DNA from: Chloroflexota bacterium
GTDB lineage: Bacteria > Chloroflexota > Anaerolineae > Promineifilales > Promineifilaceae
Assembly: GCA_024278255.1 (NCBI GenBank)
Contig: JAJRTP010000351.1
Span: forward strand, 1 to 7,243
Length of the DNA: 7,243 bases
Direction of reading: 5' to 3'
Each line of letters opens with the position of its first letter. Positions within the stretch are counted from its first letter, which is position 1. The notes below the pieces were generated by a model. That model was not told the origin of the DNA, made no database searches, and saw only the letters and a list, made by a program, of their open reading frames with translations. Positions 1-6,309 of the stretch are shown here, one piece after another. The position numbers and the translations under genes were made by a program.

Positions 1-365
1 ATGACGGCGTCTACCTGGCTGGCGGCATCAGTTAAGGTAAAACCGGCGGCGGCCAGTTCGTCCTGTAATGATTGTTCGCCGACGATGAAGAGACGGCCGT
101 GTCCCATCTCCCGCCGCAAAAAGTCAGCCATAACACAGGAAGAGTTGATCACGTCTTCCGGCGGCGTAGGCAGTCCCAGCCGGGTCAGTTTGGCGGCATA
201 TTCGGCGCGGGTGCGGGTGGGGTTGTTGGAAAGGAAGAGGATGCGCTTGCCCATCTGCCGCAGCCGGGTGATGGTTTCTCCGGCGGTGGGCAGCAGGGCG
301 TCCCCCAAATATATCGTGCCGTCCAGATCAAAAATGTAGCCATCATAGAGTTTGGCTGGGTTCAT
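1..365 (-). CDS. HAD-IIA family (NagD/AraL-like) phosphatase, 3' part missing
   Basis: N-terminal 121 residues of a haloacid-dehalogenase-type sugar- or nucleotide-phosphate phosphatase; the gene continues beyond the left edge. Seen: HAD motif I, FDLDGTIYLGD, with nucleophile Asp13 and acid/base Asp15, and motif II, LFLSNNPTRT, with Ser46. The SNNxxRT form of motif II is typical of subfamily IIA (NagD, AraL, 4-nitrophenylphosphatase). The Cap-C2 domain and motifs III and IV would lie outside the window, so the substrate cannot be judged. The start is taken at the ATG reading from 365. An in-frame ATG from 392 would add nine residues (MADNWHNNP); neither start has a clear Shine-Dalgarno sequence, but the shorter one puts motif I at the usual distance from the N-terminus. 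It is transcribed divergently from the S33 hydrolase gene. Confidence is high for the family and moderate for the start. Confidence 0.85.
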   Translation of the reverse strand, partial: MNPAKLYDGYIFDLDGTIYLGDALLPTAGETITRLRQMGKRILFLSNNPTRTRAEYAAKLTRLGLPTPPEDVINSSCVMADFLRREMGHGRLFIVGEQSLQDELAAAGFTLTDAASQVDAV

Positions 366-443
366 GGGGTTATTGTGCCAGTTGTCAGCCATTCGTCAAG
401 GGTGGGACACGGCTAATGTTTGATGAGATAATCAGCCGTGCCT

Positions 444-472
444 TTGCTTTGCTGGTTTTCGTTAGCTATGCT
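444..472 (+). promoter_or_regulatory. Weak sigma-70-like promoter candidate before the S33 hydrolase gene
   Basis: In the divergent gap, TTGCTT (444-449) and TATGCT (467-472) are separated by 17 bases. They match the -35 and -10 consensus only partly (3/6 and 4/6). The expected start of transcription would be about 20-25 bases before the ATG at 502. A sequence of the same form, TTGCTT-17-TATAGC, recurs at 6912-6940. Position and spacing are the only support. Confidence 0.25.
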
Positions 473-501
473 TTACCCACACTGAATAGAACAGGTGAAA
501 T

Positions 502-2499
502 ATGTTTCGTTATGTAAAATTGTTGATTGGTTTATTGGTGGTGATGGGCGGGGGTACGGCCGTATATGCCCAGGAATTTACACCCACTTTCATCCCGGCT
601 CCCTGTCCCTTTGACGGGCCAGAGTTGGGGCCGTTTACGCCATCACCGGAAGAGATGGGCTTTGAATGCGGTTACGTCACTGTCCTGGAAGAACATGCCA
701 ACCCGGACGGGCCGACGATTCGCCTGCCGGTAGCCGTTTTGCGAGCGACGTCGCCCAACGCCAAACCTGACCCTTTGTTTTTGGCGCAAGGCGGGCCGGG
801 CGGCTCTGCGTTTGAGATTTTCACCTATACTGTGCCCAATACAGCGATTGCTGCCGAGCGGGACATTGTGATTTTTAACCAGCGGGGTACGCAGTATGCC
901 GAACCGGATTTGTTTTGTGACGAATCCATCGCCGCGGCTGATGAACTGCTGGGGCTGCCGCCGGAAGAGGGCTTGGAGCGTTCGCTGGAACTGCTGGCGG
1001 ACTGTTACCGGCGATTGGAAGCGGAGGGCATCAATTTGTCCGCTTATAATTCTTTGGAAAATGCGGCCGACGTGGAGGACATCCGGCAGGCGTTGGGGTA
1101 TGAAGAGTTCAATTTTTACGGCGTCTCTTATGGCACGCTGTTGGGGTTGCATTTGATGCGGGATTATCCGGAACATTTGCGCAGCGTCATTCTGGATGGG
1201 GTCGTGCCGCCCAACCTCAACTTTATTCCCAAAGTGGCCCAAAATGAAGACCGCATCTTCCGCGAATTGTTCCGCGCCTGCAACGATGATCCGGCTTGCG
1301 CGGCCGATTATCCTAATCTGGAAGGCCGACTGCTGCAATTGGTGGATGATTTGAATGAAAATCCGGCGATTATTGAGGTGATTGACCCGGAAACGAAGGA
1401 AACGGTGGATGTCTATTTGGACGGCCGTGCCCTGTTAGACTTTTTCTTCCAAACATTTTACCTGCCGGACATGTACGCCATCTTCCCCAAAATTGTGGCC
1501 GATTTGGAGGCGGGCAACTATTTCTTTGTGGCCCAGATTCTGCCATTGTTTGCCTTTGACCAGACCTTTAGCGAAGGGATGTACTATTCGGTGATTTGCG
1601 CTGAAGACGGCGATTTTTCTGTGGCGGACCTGGATATGGCGGGGCTGCTGCCGCCCATTGCCGAATATGCGCCGGAAGACATGCAGTCTTATCTAGATGG
1701 CTGCACTCTGTGGCCGGTGGAGCTTTTGCCGCCCGAAGTGGATGACGCTGTGAGCAGCGACATTCCCACTTTGCTGTTGTCCGGACGGTTTGACCCCGTT
1801 ACGCCCCCCTATTTTGCGGAAAAAGCGGCCGAATCCTTGCCGAATGCGTATCACGTGGTTGATCCGCTGGGCAGTCATGGCGTGGCTTTTGGCGGCGACT
1901 GCATCAATCAAATTGTGCAGGATTTTTTGAATGACCCGGATGTGGAACCGGATGCCAGTTGTTTGCGGGCGCTCGATTCGGCGGCGACGGTGCCGCCCTC
2001 TGCGGTGACGTTCCCGTTGTTGGGCCCGCTGGCTGCGCTGGAAACGCCGTTTCTGTGGCAAACGGGGCTGGCGACGCTGTTTTTGCTGGGGGTGTTGTCG
2101 GCGTTTGTCGTCTGGTTTGTTGCTTTTCTGGCGCGTGCGGCCGGCAATAAGCGCCGGGAATGGACGCAGGCGGAGAAGCGGCTGCGCCGGGGCGGTCGTT
2201 TGCTGGCGCTGGCTTTTGGCGGCTTGGCGGTGTTGTTTGTGGCGGGGGTGGTGACGGCCGTTATCCAGGTACTCTTTTACAACACGGCTTACCTTTCGGT
2301 TTATTCGCTGCCGGGGATGGTACGGCCGTTTCTCTTCATCCCCTATCTCCTGCTCCTCCTCGCTGTGGGCATGGTTGTCGCAGCTACGCTCAACTGGCGG
2401 CAAAAGGGTTTTTCCGTCTGGAGCAAGTTGTACTATACGTTCCTGGCCGTTTGCGCGGTGGGGTATGTGGTGGTGTTGATGGTGCATGGGCTGATTTGA
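502..2499 (+). CDS. S33-type (tripeptidyl-aminopeptidase-like) alpha/beta hydrolase with four C-terminal membrane helices
   Basis: A 665-residue serine hydrolase of the alpha/beta fold, probably a proline-iminopeptidase/TAP-like peptidase acting outside the cytoplasm. Residues 1-24 form a signal peptide or signal anchor (hydrophobic core, then VYAQ). The oxyanion motif QGGPGGS lies at 96-102 and NQRGT at 126-130. The nucleophile elbow GVSYG (207-211) gives Ser209; SGRFDPVTPP supplies Asp431 and GSHGV supplies His459, so the catalytic triad is complete. Residues about 405-490 resemble the TAP-like C-terminal domain. After it come four hydrophobic segments, at about 520-545, 567-592, 606-629 and 642-663, which classical secreted TAP enzymes lack. 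The inferred topology is an extracytoplasmic catalytic domain fixed by a C-terminal four-helix membrane module. Start: ATG 502 preceded by AGGTGA (493-498). The natural substrate is unknown; an esterase role is an alternative. Confidence 0.85.
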   Translation: MFRYVKLLIGLLVVMGGGTAVYAQEFTPTFIPAPCPFDGPELGPFTPSPEEMGFECGYVTVLEEHANPDGPTIRLPVAVLRATSPNAKPDPLFLAQGGPGGSAFEIFTYTVPNTAIAAERDIVIFNQRGTQYAEPDLFCDESIAAADELLGLPPEEGLERSLELLADCYRRLEAEGINLSAYNSLENAADVEDIRQALGYEEFNFYGVSYGTLLGLHLMRDYPEHLRSVILDGVVPPNLNFIPKVAQNEDRIFRELFRACNDDPACAADYPNLEGRLLQLVDDLNENPAIIEVIDPETKETVDVYLDGRALLDFFFQTFYLPDMYAIFPKIVADLEAGNYFFVAQILPLFAFDQTFSEGMYYSVICAEDGDFSVADLDMAGLLPPIAEYAPEDMQSYLDGCTLWPVELLPPEVDDAVSSDIPTLLLSGRFDPVTPPYFAEKAAESLPNAYHVVDPLGSHGVAFGGDCINQIVQDFLNDPDVEPDASCLRALDSAATVPPSAVTFPLLGPLAALETPFLWQTGLATLFLLGVLSAFVVWFVAFLARAAGNKRREWTQAEKRLRRGGRLLALAFGGLAVLFVAGVVTAVIQVLFYNTAYLSVYSLPGMVRPFLFIPYLLLLLAVGMVVAATLNWRQKGFSVWSKLYYTFLAVCAVGYVVVLMVHGLI

Positions 2500-2502
2500 A
2501 AG

Positions 2503-2535
2503 TAATTACCCAATTACCCAATTACCAATTACAAT
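2503..2535. repeat. Short tandem repeat, AATTACC type, filling the S33-helicase gap
   Basis: AATTAC occurs four times, at 2504-2509, 2512-2517, 2520-2525 and 2527-2532, with periods of 8, 8 and 7. The array occupies nearly the whole 42-base gap and ends just before the helicase ATG, leaving no room for a normal Shine-Dalgarno sequence. It resembles the short tandemly repeated (STRR-like) intergenic sequences known in filamentous cyanobacteria and other large-genome environmental bacteria. Confidence 0.85.
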
Positions 2536-2541
2536 ATCTGC

Positions 2542-5463
2542 ATGACTTATTTAGACGGATTAAATGAAGCTCAGTATACGGCCGTGACTGCTCCGCCTGG
2601 CCCGGTTTTAGTCCTGGCCGGCCCTGGCAGTGGCAAGACCCGCGTCCTCACCCACCGCATCATCTACCTGATGCGGGAATTGCACATCCCCCCCTGGCAA
2701 ATTATGGCGGTGACCTTTACCAACAAGGCGGCCAAAGAGATGGCGCTGCGTATTGGCCGGTTGATGGACGGCCCGCCGCGCGGCCTAACGGTGGGCACGT
2801 TCCATTCCATTTGCGCCCGCATTCTGCGCCGGGAAGGGGACAATCTGCCCGGTTATGAGCGCGGTTTTGTCATTTTTGACACGGATGACCAGATTCAGGT
2901 GGTCAAGCAGACGCTCAAGGATTTGAATCTGGATGACAAGAAGTTTCCCCCGTACAAGATGCTGAACAACATCAGCAATGCAAAAAATGAACTGATACCG
3001 CCGGAGGAATATGCGGCGACCAATTATATTTCGGAAGTGACGCGGCGGGTGTACGGCCGTTACCAGGAAATCCTGCGGGCAAACAATGCGATGGATTTTG
3101 ATGATTTGCTGATGAATGTGGTGGTGCTGTTTGACGGCCGTCCCGACATCCTGCAAACATACCAGGAACGGTACCAGCACCTCCTCGTAGACGAATTTCA
3201 GGACACCAACACGGCCCAGTACGGCCTCATCAAACGATTGGCCGCCGCCCATCACCACGTTTTTGCCGTGGGCGACAGCGACCAATGTTTTCCGGCCGGC
3301 ACGCGCCTGCAAACCCCCGATGGTTTTCGGCCGATTGAAGAAATCCGGGAGAACGATTTTGTCATGGCTGCCAGCGGGCGGGGCGCGGCAATGGCAATGC
3401 CGGTTGTTCACACCGGGCGCCGTCCTTACCGGGGCAAACTGGTCACGGTGCAGACGAGACGGGGATCTTCTTTCCGGGTGACGCCTAACCACATTGTTTT
3501 CGCCAGCGACCGGGATTGCAAATCCCGGTCTGATACGGGAAGTGTGCTGAAGCACACTGAGGTTGTTGGCCGTGGACGCCCCAACGCGCTTCAGCGCGTT
3601 TCCCGTACCAGACGCCGAATTGCATTCGGCGGCGCAGGCGCATTGCTGCTGCCCGATCCCTTGCCGCAGGTTGACGACGTTGACGGCGCTTTTCTGACCA
3701 AATCTGAAAACGGCCGCGCCGCCCCCTGGTTTTCCTTGCTGCCGGCCGCCCATCTATACCCTTCCCTGCTGTTAGCCGCAGAGCGAGATGGTGAAATCGT
3801 GGTGGATGAAATAACGCAGGTGGGGCGGGAATGGTACGAAGGGTCGGTATACGATCTGGAAGTGCGGGAACTGCACAACTACCTGGCCGAAGGCATTGTC
3901 GTTCACAATTCCATCTACCGTTGGCGCGGGGCAGATTACCGCAATATCAACCGCTTCCGCGAGACGTACCCGGACGCCCAAATGGTCTTGCTGGAGCAAA
4001 ATTACCGCTCCACCCAGATTATTCTGGACGTGGCCAAATCGGTCATCAAACAAAACCAGAATCGGGTGCATAAAGATTTGTTCACGGAACGGGAAGACGG
4101 GAAGAAGATTGTGGTGCGCGAGGCGTATGACGAGCAGGAGGAGGCCAGCCTGATCGTGGACAGTGTGCAGCGCCTCATGCTGGAAAACTACTCGCCGCGC
4201 GATTTTGCTGTGATGTACCGCACCAACGCCCAATCCCGCGTCCTGGAAGAGGCGTTTGTTCGGGCCAATATTCCTTACCGGCTGATTGGGGCGACGCAGT
4301 TTTACAAGCGGCGGGAAATCAAGGACATTGTGGCTTATTTGCGCCTGATCCACAATCCGGCGGATACCGTCAGTTTTAACCGGGTCATCAACACGCCCTC
4401 ACGCAAAATCGGGGCCAAAACGCAGGACAAAGTGCGGGCCTGGGCAGCCCAATTGTCCCTTTCTCCGGCCGACGCGGTAGTGCGGCTGGCGACCGACCCC
4501 GATGTACAGCATCCCTTCACGGCGCGGGCGGCCAATGCTCTGGCTAACTTTGGTGAAATGCTGCACGCCTGGCAAACCCTCCGGGAGGAAGCCACGGTAG
4601 GCAATTTGCTGGATTTGATTTTGGAAGGGATTCATTATCGGGATTATCTGGACCGCATTGCCAAAGATGACGATGAAGCGCGGGATCGCTGGGACAACGT
4701 AATGGAACTGCGGAACGTAGCTGCTCTCAGCGCGGATGTTTCCTTGGAAGATTTTCTGGAGCAGATTGCTTTGGTTTCTGATGTGGATGATTTGGATGTG
4801 GAGGAGAACCGCGTGTCCCTCCTGACACTGCACGCGGCTAAGGGGTTGGAGTTTCCGGTGGTGTTTCTGACTGGCTTAGAGGATGGTGTTCTGCCCCATA
4901 CCCGTTCTTTGGATGACAGTGAATCGCTGGAAGAGGAGCGGCGGCTTTTTTATGTAGGCATCACCCGCGCCGAGGACAGGGTGTATATTTCGCACAGTTT
5001 CCGGCGGATGTTTTACGGCAACTGGGAGGCGACGGTTCCTTCCCGCTTTTTGCGCGATGTGCCATCAGAACTGGTGGACGGCGCGTCTCCGACTGTGCGG
5101 CGGGAACAAACGAAGACGCGGGCCAGTAGTTGGGATTGGTCGTCTAACACTCGTTCTTCCTCAAGCTGGTCTTCCGGGTGGAAAAAGGAGAAGAAGGTAA
5201 CGGCCGTATCTTCCCCCAAACCTGTCTCAACCAAACCCAAATACCAGCCAGCGCCTGATTTCGACGATGATTTTGACCTGGATGCCCCGCAAACAGCCCG
5301 CTACGAGACCGGCCAAAAAGTGCGCCACGCTAAATTCGGCGAAGGCATTGTGATTGAAAGCAAGCTGACCGGTAACGACGAGGAAGTCAGCGTCGCCTTC
5401 CCGGACGTAGGTATCAAGCGGCTGGCGGCCAGTTTTGCCAAATTGGAAGTTATTGGAGATTAG
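2542..5463 (+). CDS. pcrA: PcrA/UvrD-type SF1A ATP-dependent DNA helicase, intein-containing precursor
   Basis: A 973-residue precursor; removing the intein (residues 249-456) leaves 765 residues, near the usual PcrA/UvrD length. It is a 3'-5' DNA helicase of repair and replication-restart pathways. Motifs in order: Q motif LNEAQYTAV (7-15), Walker A AGPGSGKT (26-33), Ia TFTNKAAKEM (58-67), Ib VGTFHSIC (84-91), motif II LVDEFQDTN (215-223), motif III GDSDQ + SIYRWRGA (244-248 and 457-464, split by the intein), motif IV EQNYRS (485-490), motif V around LHAAKGLEF (763-771), and motif VI RLFYVGITRAEDRVY (801-815). A Ser/Trp/Lys-rich linker (about 855-900) leads to the C-terminal PcrA Tudor-like domain (about 921-970, GQKVRHAKFGEGIV), which binds RNA polymerase in characterised PcrA. 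All ATPase residues are present, but helicase activity should depend on intein splicing. Start: ATG 2542, 42 bases after the S33 stop, with no Shine-Dalgarno sequence; the Q motif follows at the expected distance. Confidence 0.95.
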   Translation: MTYLDGLNEAQYTAVTAPPGPVLVLAGPGSGKTRVLTHRIIYLMRELHIPPWQIMAVTFTNKAAKEMALRIGRLMDGPPRGLTVGTFHSICARILRREGDNLPGYERGFVIFDTDDQIQVVKQTLKDLNLDDKKFPPYKMLNNISNAKNELIPPEEYAATNYISEVTRRVYGRYQEILRANNAMDFDDLLMNVVVLFDGRPDILQTYQERYQHLLVDEFQDTNTAQYGLIKRLAAAHHHVFAVGDSDQCFPAGTRLQTPDGFRPIEEIRENDFVMAASGRGAAMAMPVVHTGRRPYRGKLVTVQTRRGSSFRVTPNHIVFASDRDCKSRSDTGSVLKHTEVVGRGRPNALQRVSRTRRRIAFGGAGALLLPDPLPQVDDVDGAFLTKSENGRAAPWFSLLPAAHLYPSLLLAAERDGEIVVDEITQVGREWYEGSVYDLEVRELHNYLAEGIVVHNSIYRWRGADYRNINRFRETYPDAQMVLLEQNYRSTQIILDVAKSVIKQNQNRVHKDLFTEREDGKKIVVREAYDEQEEASLIVDSVQRLMLENYSPRDFAVMYRTNAQSRVLEEAFVRANIPYRLIGATQFYKRREIKDIVAYLRLIHNPADTVSFNRVINTPSRKIGAKTQDKVRAWAAQLSLSPADAVVRLATDPDVQHPFTARAANALANFGEMLHAWQTLREEATVGNLLDLILEGIHYRDYLDRIAKDDDEARDRWDNVMELRNVAALSADVSLEDFLEQIALVSDVDDLDVEENRVSLLTLHAAKGLEFPVVFLTGLEDGVLPHTRSLDDSESLEEERRLFYVGITRAEDRVYISHSFRRMFYGNWEATVPSRFLRDVPSELVDGASPTVRREQTKTRASSWDWSSNTRSSSSWSSGWKKEKKVTAVSSPKPVSTKPKYQPAPDFDDDFDLDAPQTARYETGQKVRHAKFGEGIVIESKLTGNDEEVSVAFPDVGIKRLAASFAKLEVIGD
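3286..3909 (+). mobile_element. Intein in helicase motif III, without a recognisable homing endonuclease
   Basis: In-frame protein-splicing element of 208 residues (precursor 249-456), directly between GDSDQ and SIYRWRGA, the two halves of motif III. Splicing residues are all visible: Cys1 opening block A (CFPAGTRLQTPDG), block B TPNH with Thr66 and His69 (intein numbering), block F (VYDLEVRELHNYLAEG), and block G VVHN with penultimate His and terminal Asn, followed by Ser+1 of the extein. Insertion in a catalytic motif of an ATPase is typical of inteins. No LAGLIDADG or HNH motif is seen. The stretch between block B and the C-terminal splicing half (precursor about 322-415) is instead made of the palindromic array at 3508-3631 plus an Ala/Pro/Leu-rich segment. 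I infer a splicing-competent mini-intein that has lost its endonuclease; splicing itself is not shown. Confidence 0.92.
3508..3631. repeat. Array of four hairpins in two inverted units, in frame within the intein
   Basis: Four consecutive perfect inverted repeats. H1, 3508-3530: 10-bp stem, loop GCA. H2, 3541-3558: 8-bp arms around GA, folding best with loop TGAA. H3, 3583-3600: 8-bp arms, loop TTCA. H4, 3613-3631: 8-bp stem, loop TGC. H1-H2 and the reverse complement of H3-H4 are two copies of one unit. The linkers are TCTGATACGGGA (3529-3540) and, on the other strand, TCTGGTACGGGA (3612-3601), one difference in twelve. Loops are identical after inversion. Stem differences are compensatory: four swapped pairs in H1/H4 and three in H2/H3; only the outer end of H1 is not matched. 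The spacer 3559-3582 is not convincingly palindromic. The array codes for intein residues in an open frame (precursor about 323-364). It resembles REP/BIME or Rickettsia palindromic elements in architecture; I recognise no named family. Confidence 0.88.
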
Positions 5464-5525
5464 TGTTCAGTTTTCAGTGTTCAGTAGGTCGGCTGAACAC
5501 TGAACACTGCACACTGAACACTGAA
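5464..5525. repeat. Heptamer repeats forming a long intercistronic hairpin
   Basis: Left arm: three heptamers, TGTTCAG, TTTTCAG and TGTTCAG (5464-5484). Loop: eight bases (5485-5492). Right arm: CTGAACA, CTGAACA, CTGCACA, CTGAACA and CTGAA (5493-5525). The three left units pair with the first three right units as a 21-bp stem with two mismatches. The array begins right after the helicase stop codon and ends directly against the ATG of the NYN gene at 5526. No U-run follows, so it is not a standard terminator. It may affect mRNA processing or start-site access. Confidence 0.88.
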
Positions 5526-6299
5526 ATGCACTACCTGATTGATGGCCACAACCTGATTGGCAAACTGCCGGACATTTCCTTGTCTGATCCAGATGATGAG
5601 GTGCAGTTGATTTTTCGGCTGCGGGGGTGGACGGCCGTATCTCCCAAACGGCGCATCACAGTTTATTTTGATGGCGGCATCCCCGGCGGGCGGAATGTGA
5701 AGCTGTCTACGCCGCAGGTGCAGGTAGTGTTTGCCACGGCGGGTAAAACGGCCGATGCCCTGCTCATCCGCCACATCAACAAGGTGAAGAACCCGCCGGA
5801 GTTTACGCTGGTGACTAGCGATCAGGTGATTATTAAGACGGCCGTCGCCCGCAAAATGAAATACCTGCGCTCCGAAACTTTTGCCGAACACCTGGCCAAA
5901 ACCGGCGCCGCCTGCATGACCCCGGCCGAACCGGAAGACCCGGCCCTGAGCGAAGATGAGGTGCAAGAGTGGCTGGAACTGTTTGGCCCGGTAGATGAAG
6001 AGGCTCTGCGCCAACGGCCGAAACCAGTCTCTCCACGCCGCAAAGCGGCCGCATCCCAGGAGAAGCCAAAACCGGTAGCGGAAGAACACAAACCGGTTAT
6101 TCCCGCCTCCAGCAACCGGGAAGACCCGCAAATGAGCGAGACGGAGTTGGCCGAATGGCTGGCGCTCTTTGGCGATCAGCCGGAAGCTCCCGCTAAATCG
6201 TCTGGTAAATCTTCTGTTCCGTCAAAGTCAGACAATTCCAACAATCTGGACGATGATGACATGGCTGCCTGGCAAGATTTTATCGGCCGTGATGATTGA
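5526..6299 (+). CDS. YacP-like NYN/PIN-domain ribonuclease with an extended acidic-repeat tail
   Basis: A 257-residue protein. Residues 1-130 fit the NYN_YacP (DUF901) fold, a PIN-like metal-dependent RNase domain whose Bacillus member Rae1/YacP is a ribosome-associated endoribonuclease. Visible acidic motifs: LIDGHNLIG (Asp6), VYFDGG (Asp49), TADALL (Asp77) and VTSDQ (Asp99). The usual family length is about 170 residues; here a low-complexity charged tail follows with three spaced 14-residue repeats: LSEDEVQEWLELFG (141-154), MSETELAEWLALFG (203-216) and LDDDDMAAWQDFIG (241-254). These look like short amphipathic acidic docking motifs on flexible Lys/Pro/Ser linkers. Start: ATG 5526, giving MHYLIDGHN as in YacP homologues. 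A GTG at 5463 in frame would add 21 residues coded wholly by the repeat hairpin and is less likely. No Shine-Dalgarno sequence precedes 5526. Its stop overlaps the ribosome-binding site of the epimerase gene. Confidence 0.82.
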   Translation: MHYLIDGHNLIGKLPDISLSDPDDEVQLIFRLRGWTAVSPKRRITVYFDGGIPGGRNVKLSTPQVQVVFATAGKTADALLIRHINKVKNPPEFTLVTSDQVIIKTAVARKMKYLRSETFAEHLAKTGAACMTPAEPEDPALSEDEVQEWLELFGPVDEEALRQRPKPVSPRRKAAASQEKPKPVAEEHKPVIPASSNREDPQMSETELAEWLALFGDQPEAPAKSSGKSSVPSKSDNSNNLDDDDMAAWQDFIGRDD

Positions 6300-6302
6300 G
6301 GA
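6298..6302 (+). promoter_or_regulatory. Shine-Dalgarno site of the epimerase gene, overlapping the upstream stop
   Basis: GAGGA (6298-6302) lies seven bases before ATG 6310 and shares bases with the TGA stop of the NYN gene (6297-6299). This spacing selects ATG 6310 over the in-frame ATG at 6292 and suggests translational coupling. Confidence 0.7.
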
Positions 6303-6309
6303 TATAAAA

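Larger units (their letters stand above)
93..5845. repeat. Dispersed palindromic octamer ACGGCCGT, 11 copies
   Basis: Exact copies start at 93, 556, 1421, 2254, 2322, 2578, 3053, 3134, 5200, 5631 and 5838. All lie inside genes, and in three different reading frames: Thr-Ala-Val six times, x-Gly-Arg four times, Arg-Pro once. Protein sequence therefore does not explain them. Chance expectation in 7.2 kb at this composition is well below one copy. None occurs in the intein (3286-3909), the epimerase gene or the non-coding tail. Confidence 0.9.

Noticed and set aside
1..416. Plus-strand open frames at 1-339 and 72-416
   Set aside because: The minus strand here encodes HAD motifs I and II; the plus-strand products are low-complexity and match nothing.
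643..1338. Long minus-strand open frame opposite the S33 gene
   Set aside because: Arg/Gln-rich, no domain, and antisense to a clearly coding frame with intact motifs; a GC-content shadow. The same applies to minus-strand frames at 1693-2487, 2785-3753, 3772-4353, 4399-4833 and 5481-6131.
3559..3582. Central spacer of the hairpin array as a further palindrome
   Set aside because: Comparison with its own reverse complement shows only scattered matches apart from the GRGG next to each hairpin B.
3508..3631. CRISPR array, integron attC site or terminators
   Set aside because: The units are inverted rather than direct, there are no regular spacers, no T-runs follow the stems, and no cas or integrase gene is nearby.
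3286..3909. Helicase treated as a broken gene, or this region as an ordinary helicase domain
   Set aside because: The frame is open throughout and the segment has intein blocks A, B, F and G with exact splice junctions in motif III, so it is a precursor rather than a pseudogene.
5463..5525. GTG 5463 as start of the NYN gene, adding 21 residues
   Set aside because: The extra residues are coded wholly by the heptamer hairpin, and YacP-type proteins begin at the xxLIDGHN strand, as with ATG 5526.
6169..6309. Upstream starts for the epimerase gene (ATG 6169 or 6292)
   Set aside because: GAGGA is correctly placed only for ATG 6310, and the epimerase fold begins at KINHVAI right after it.
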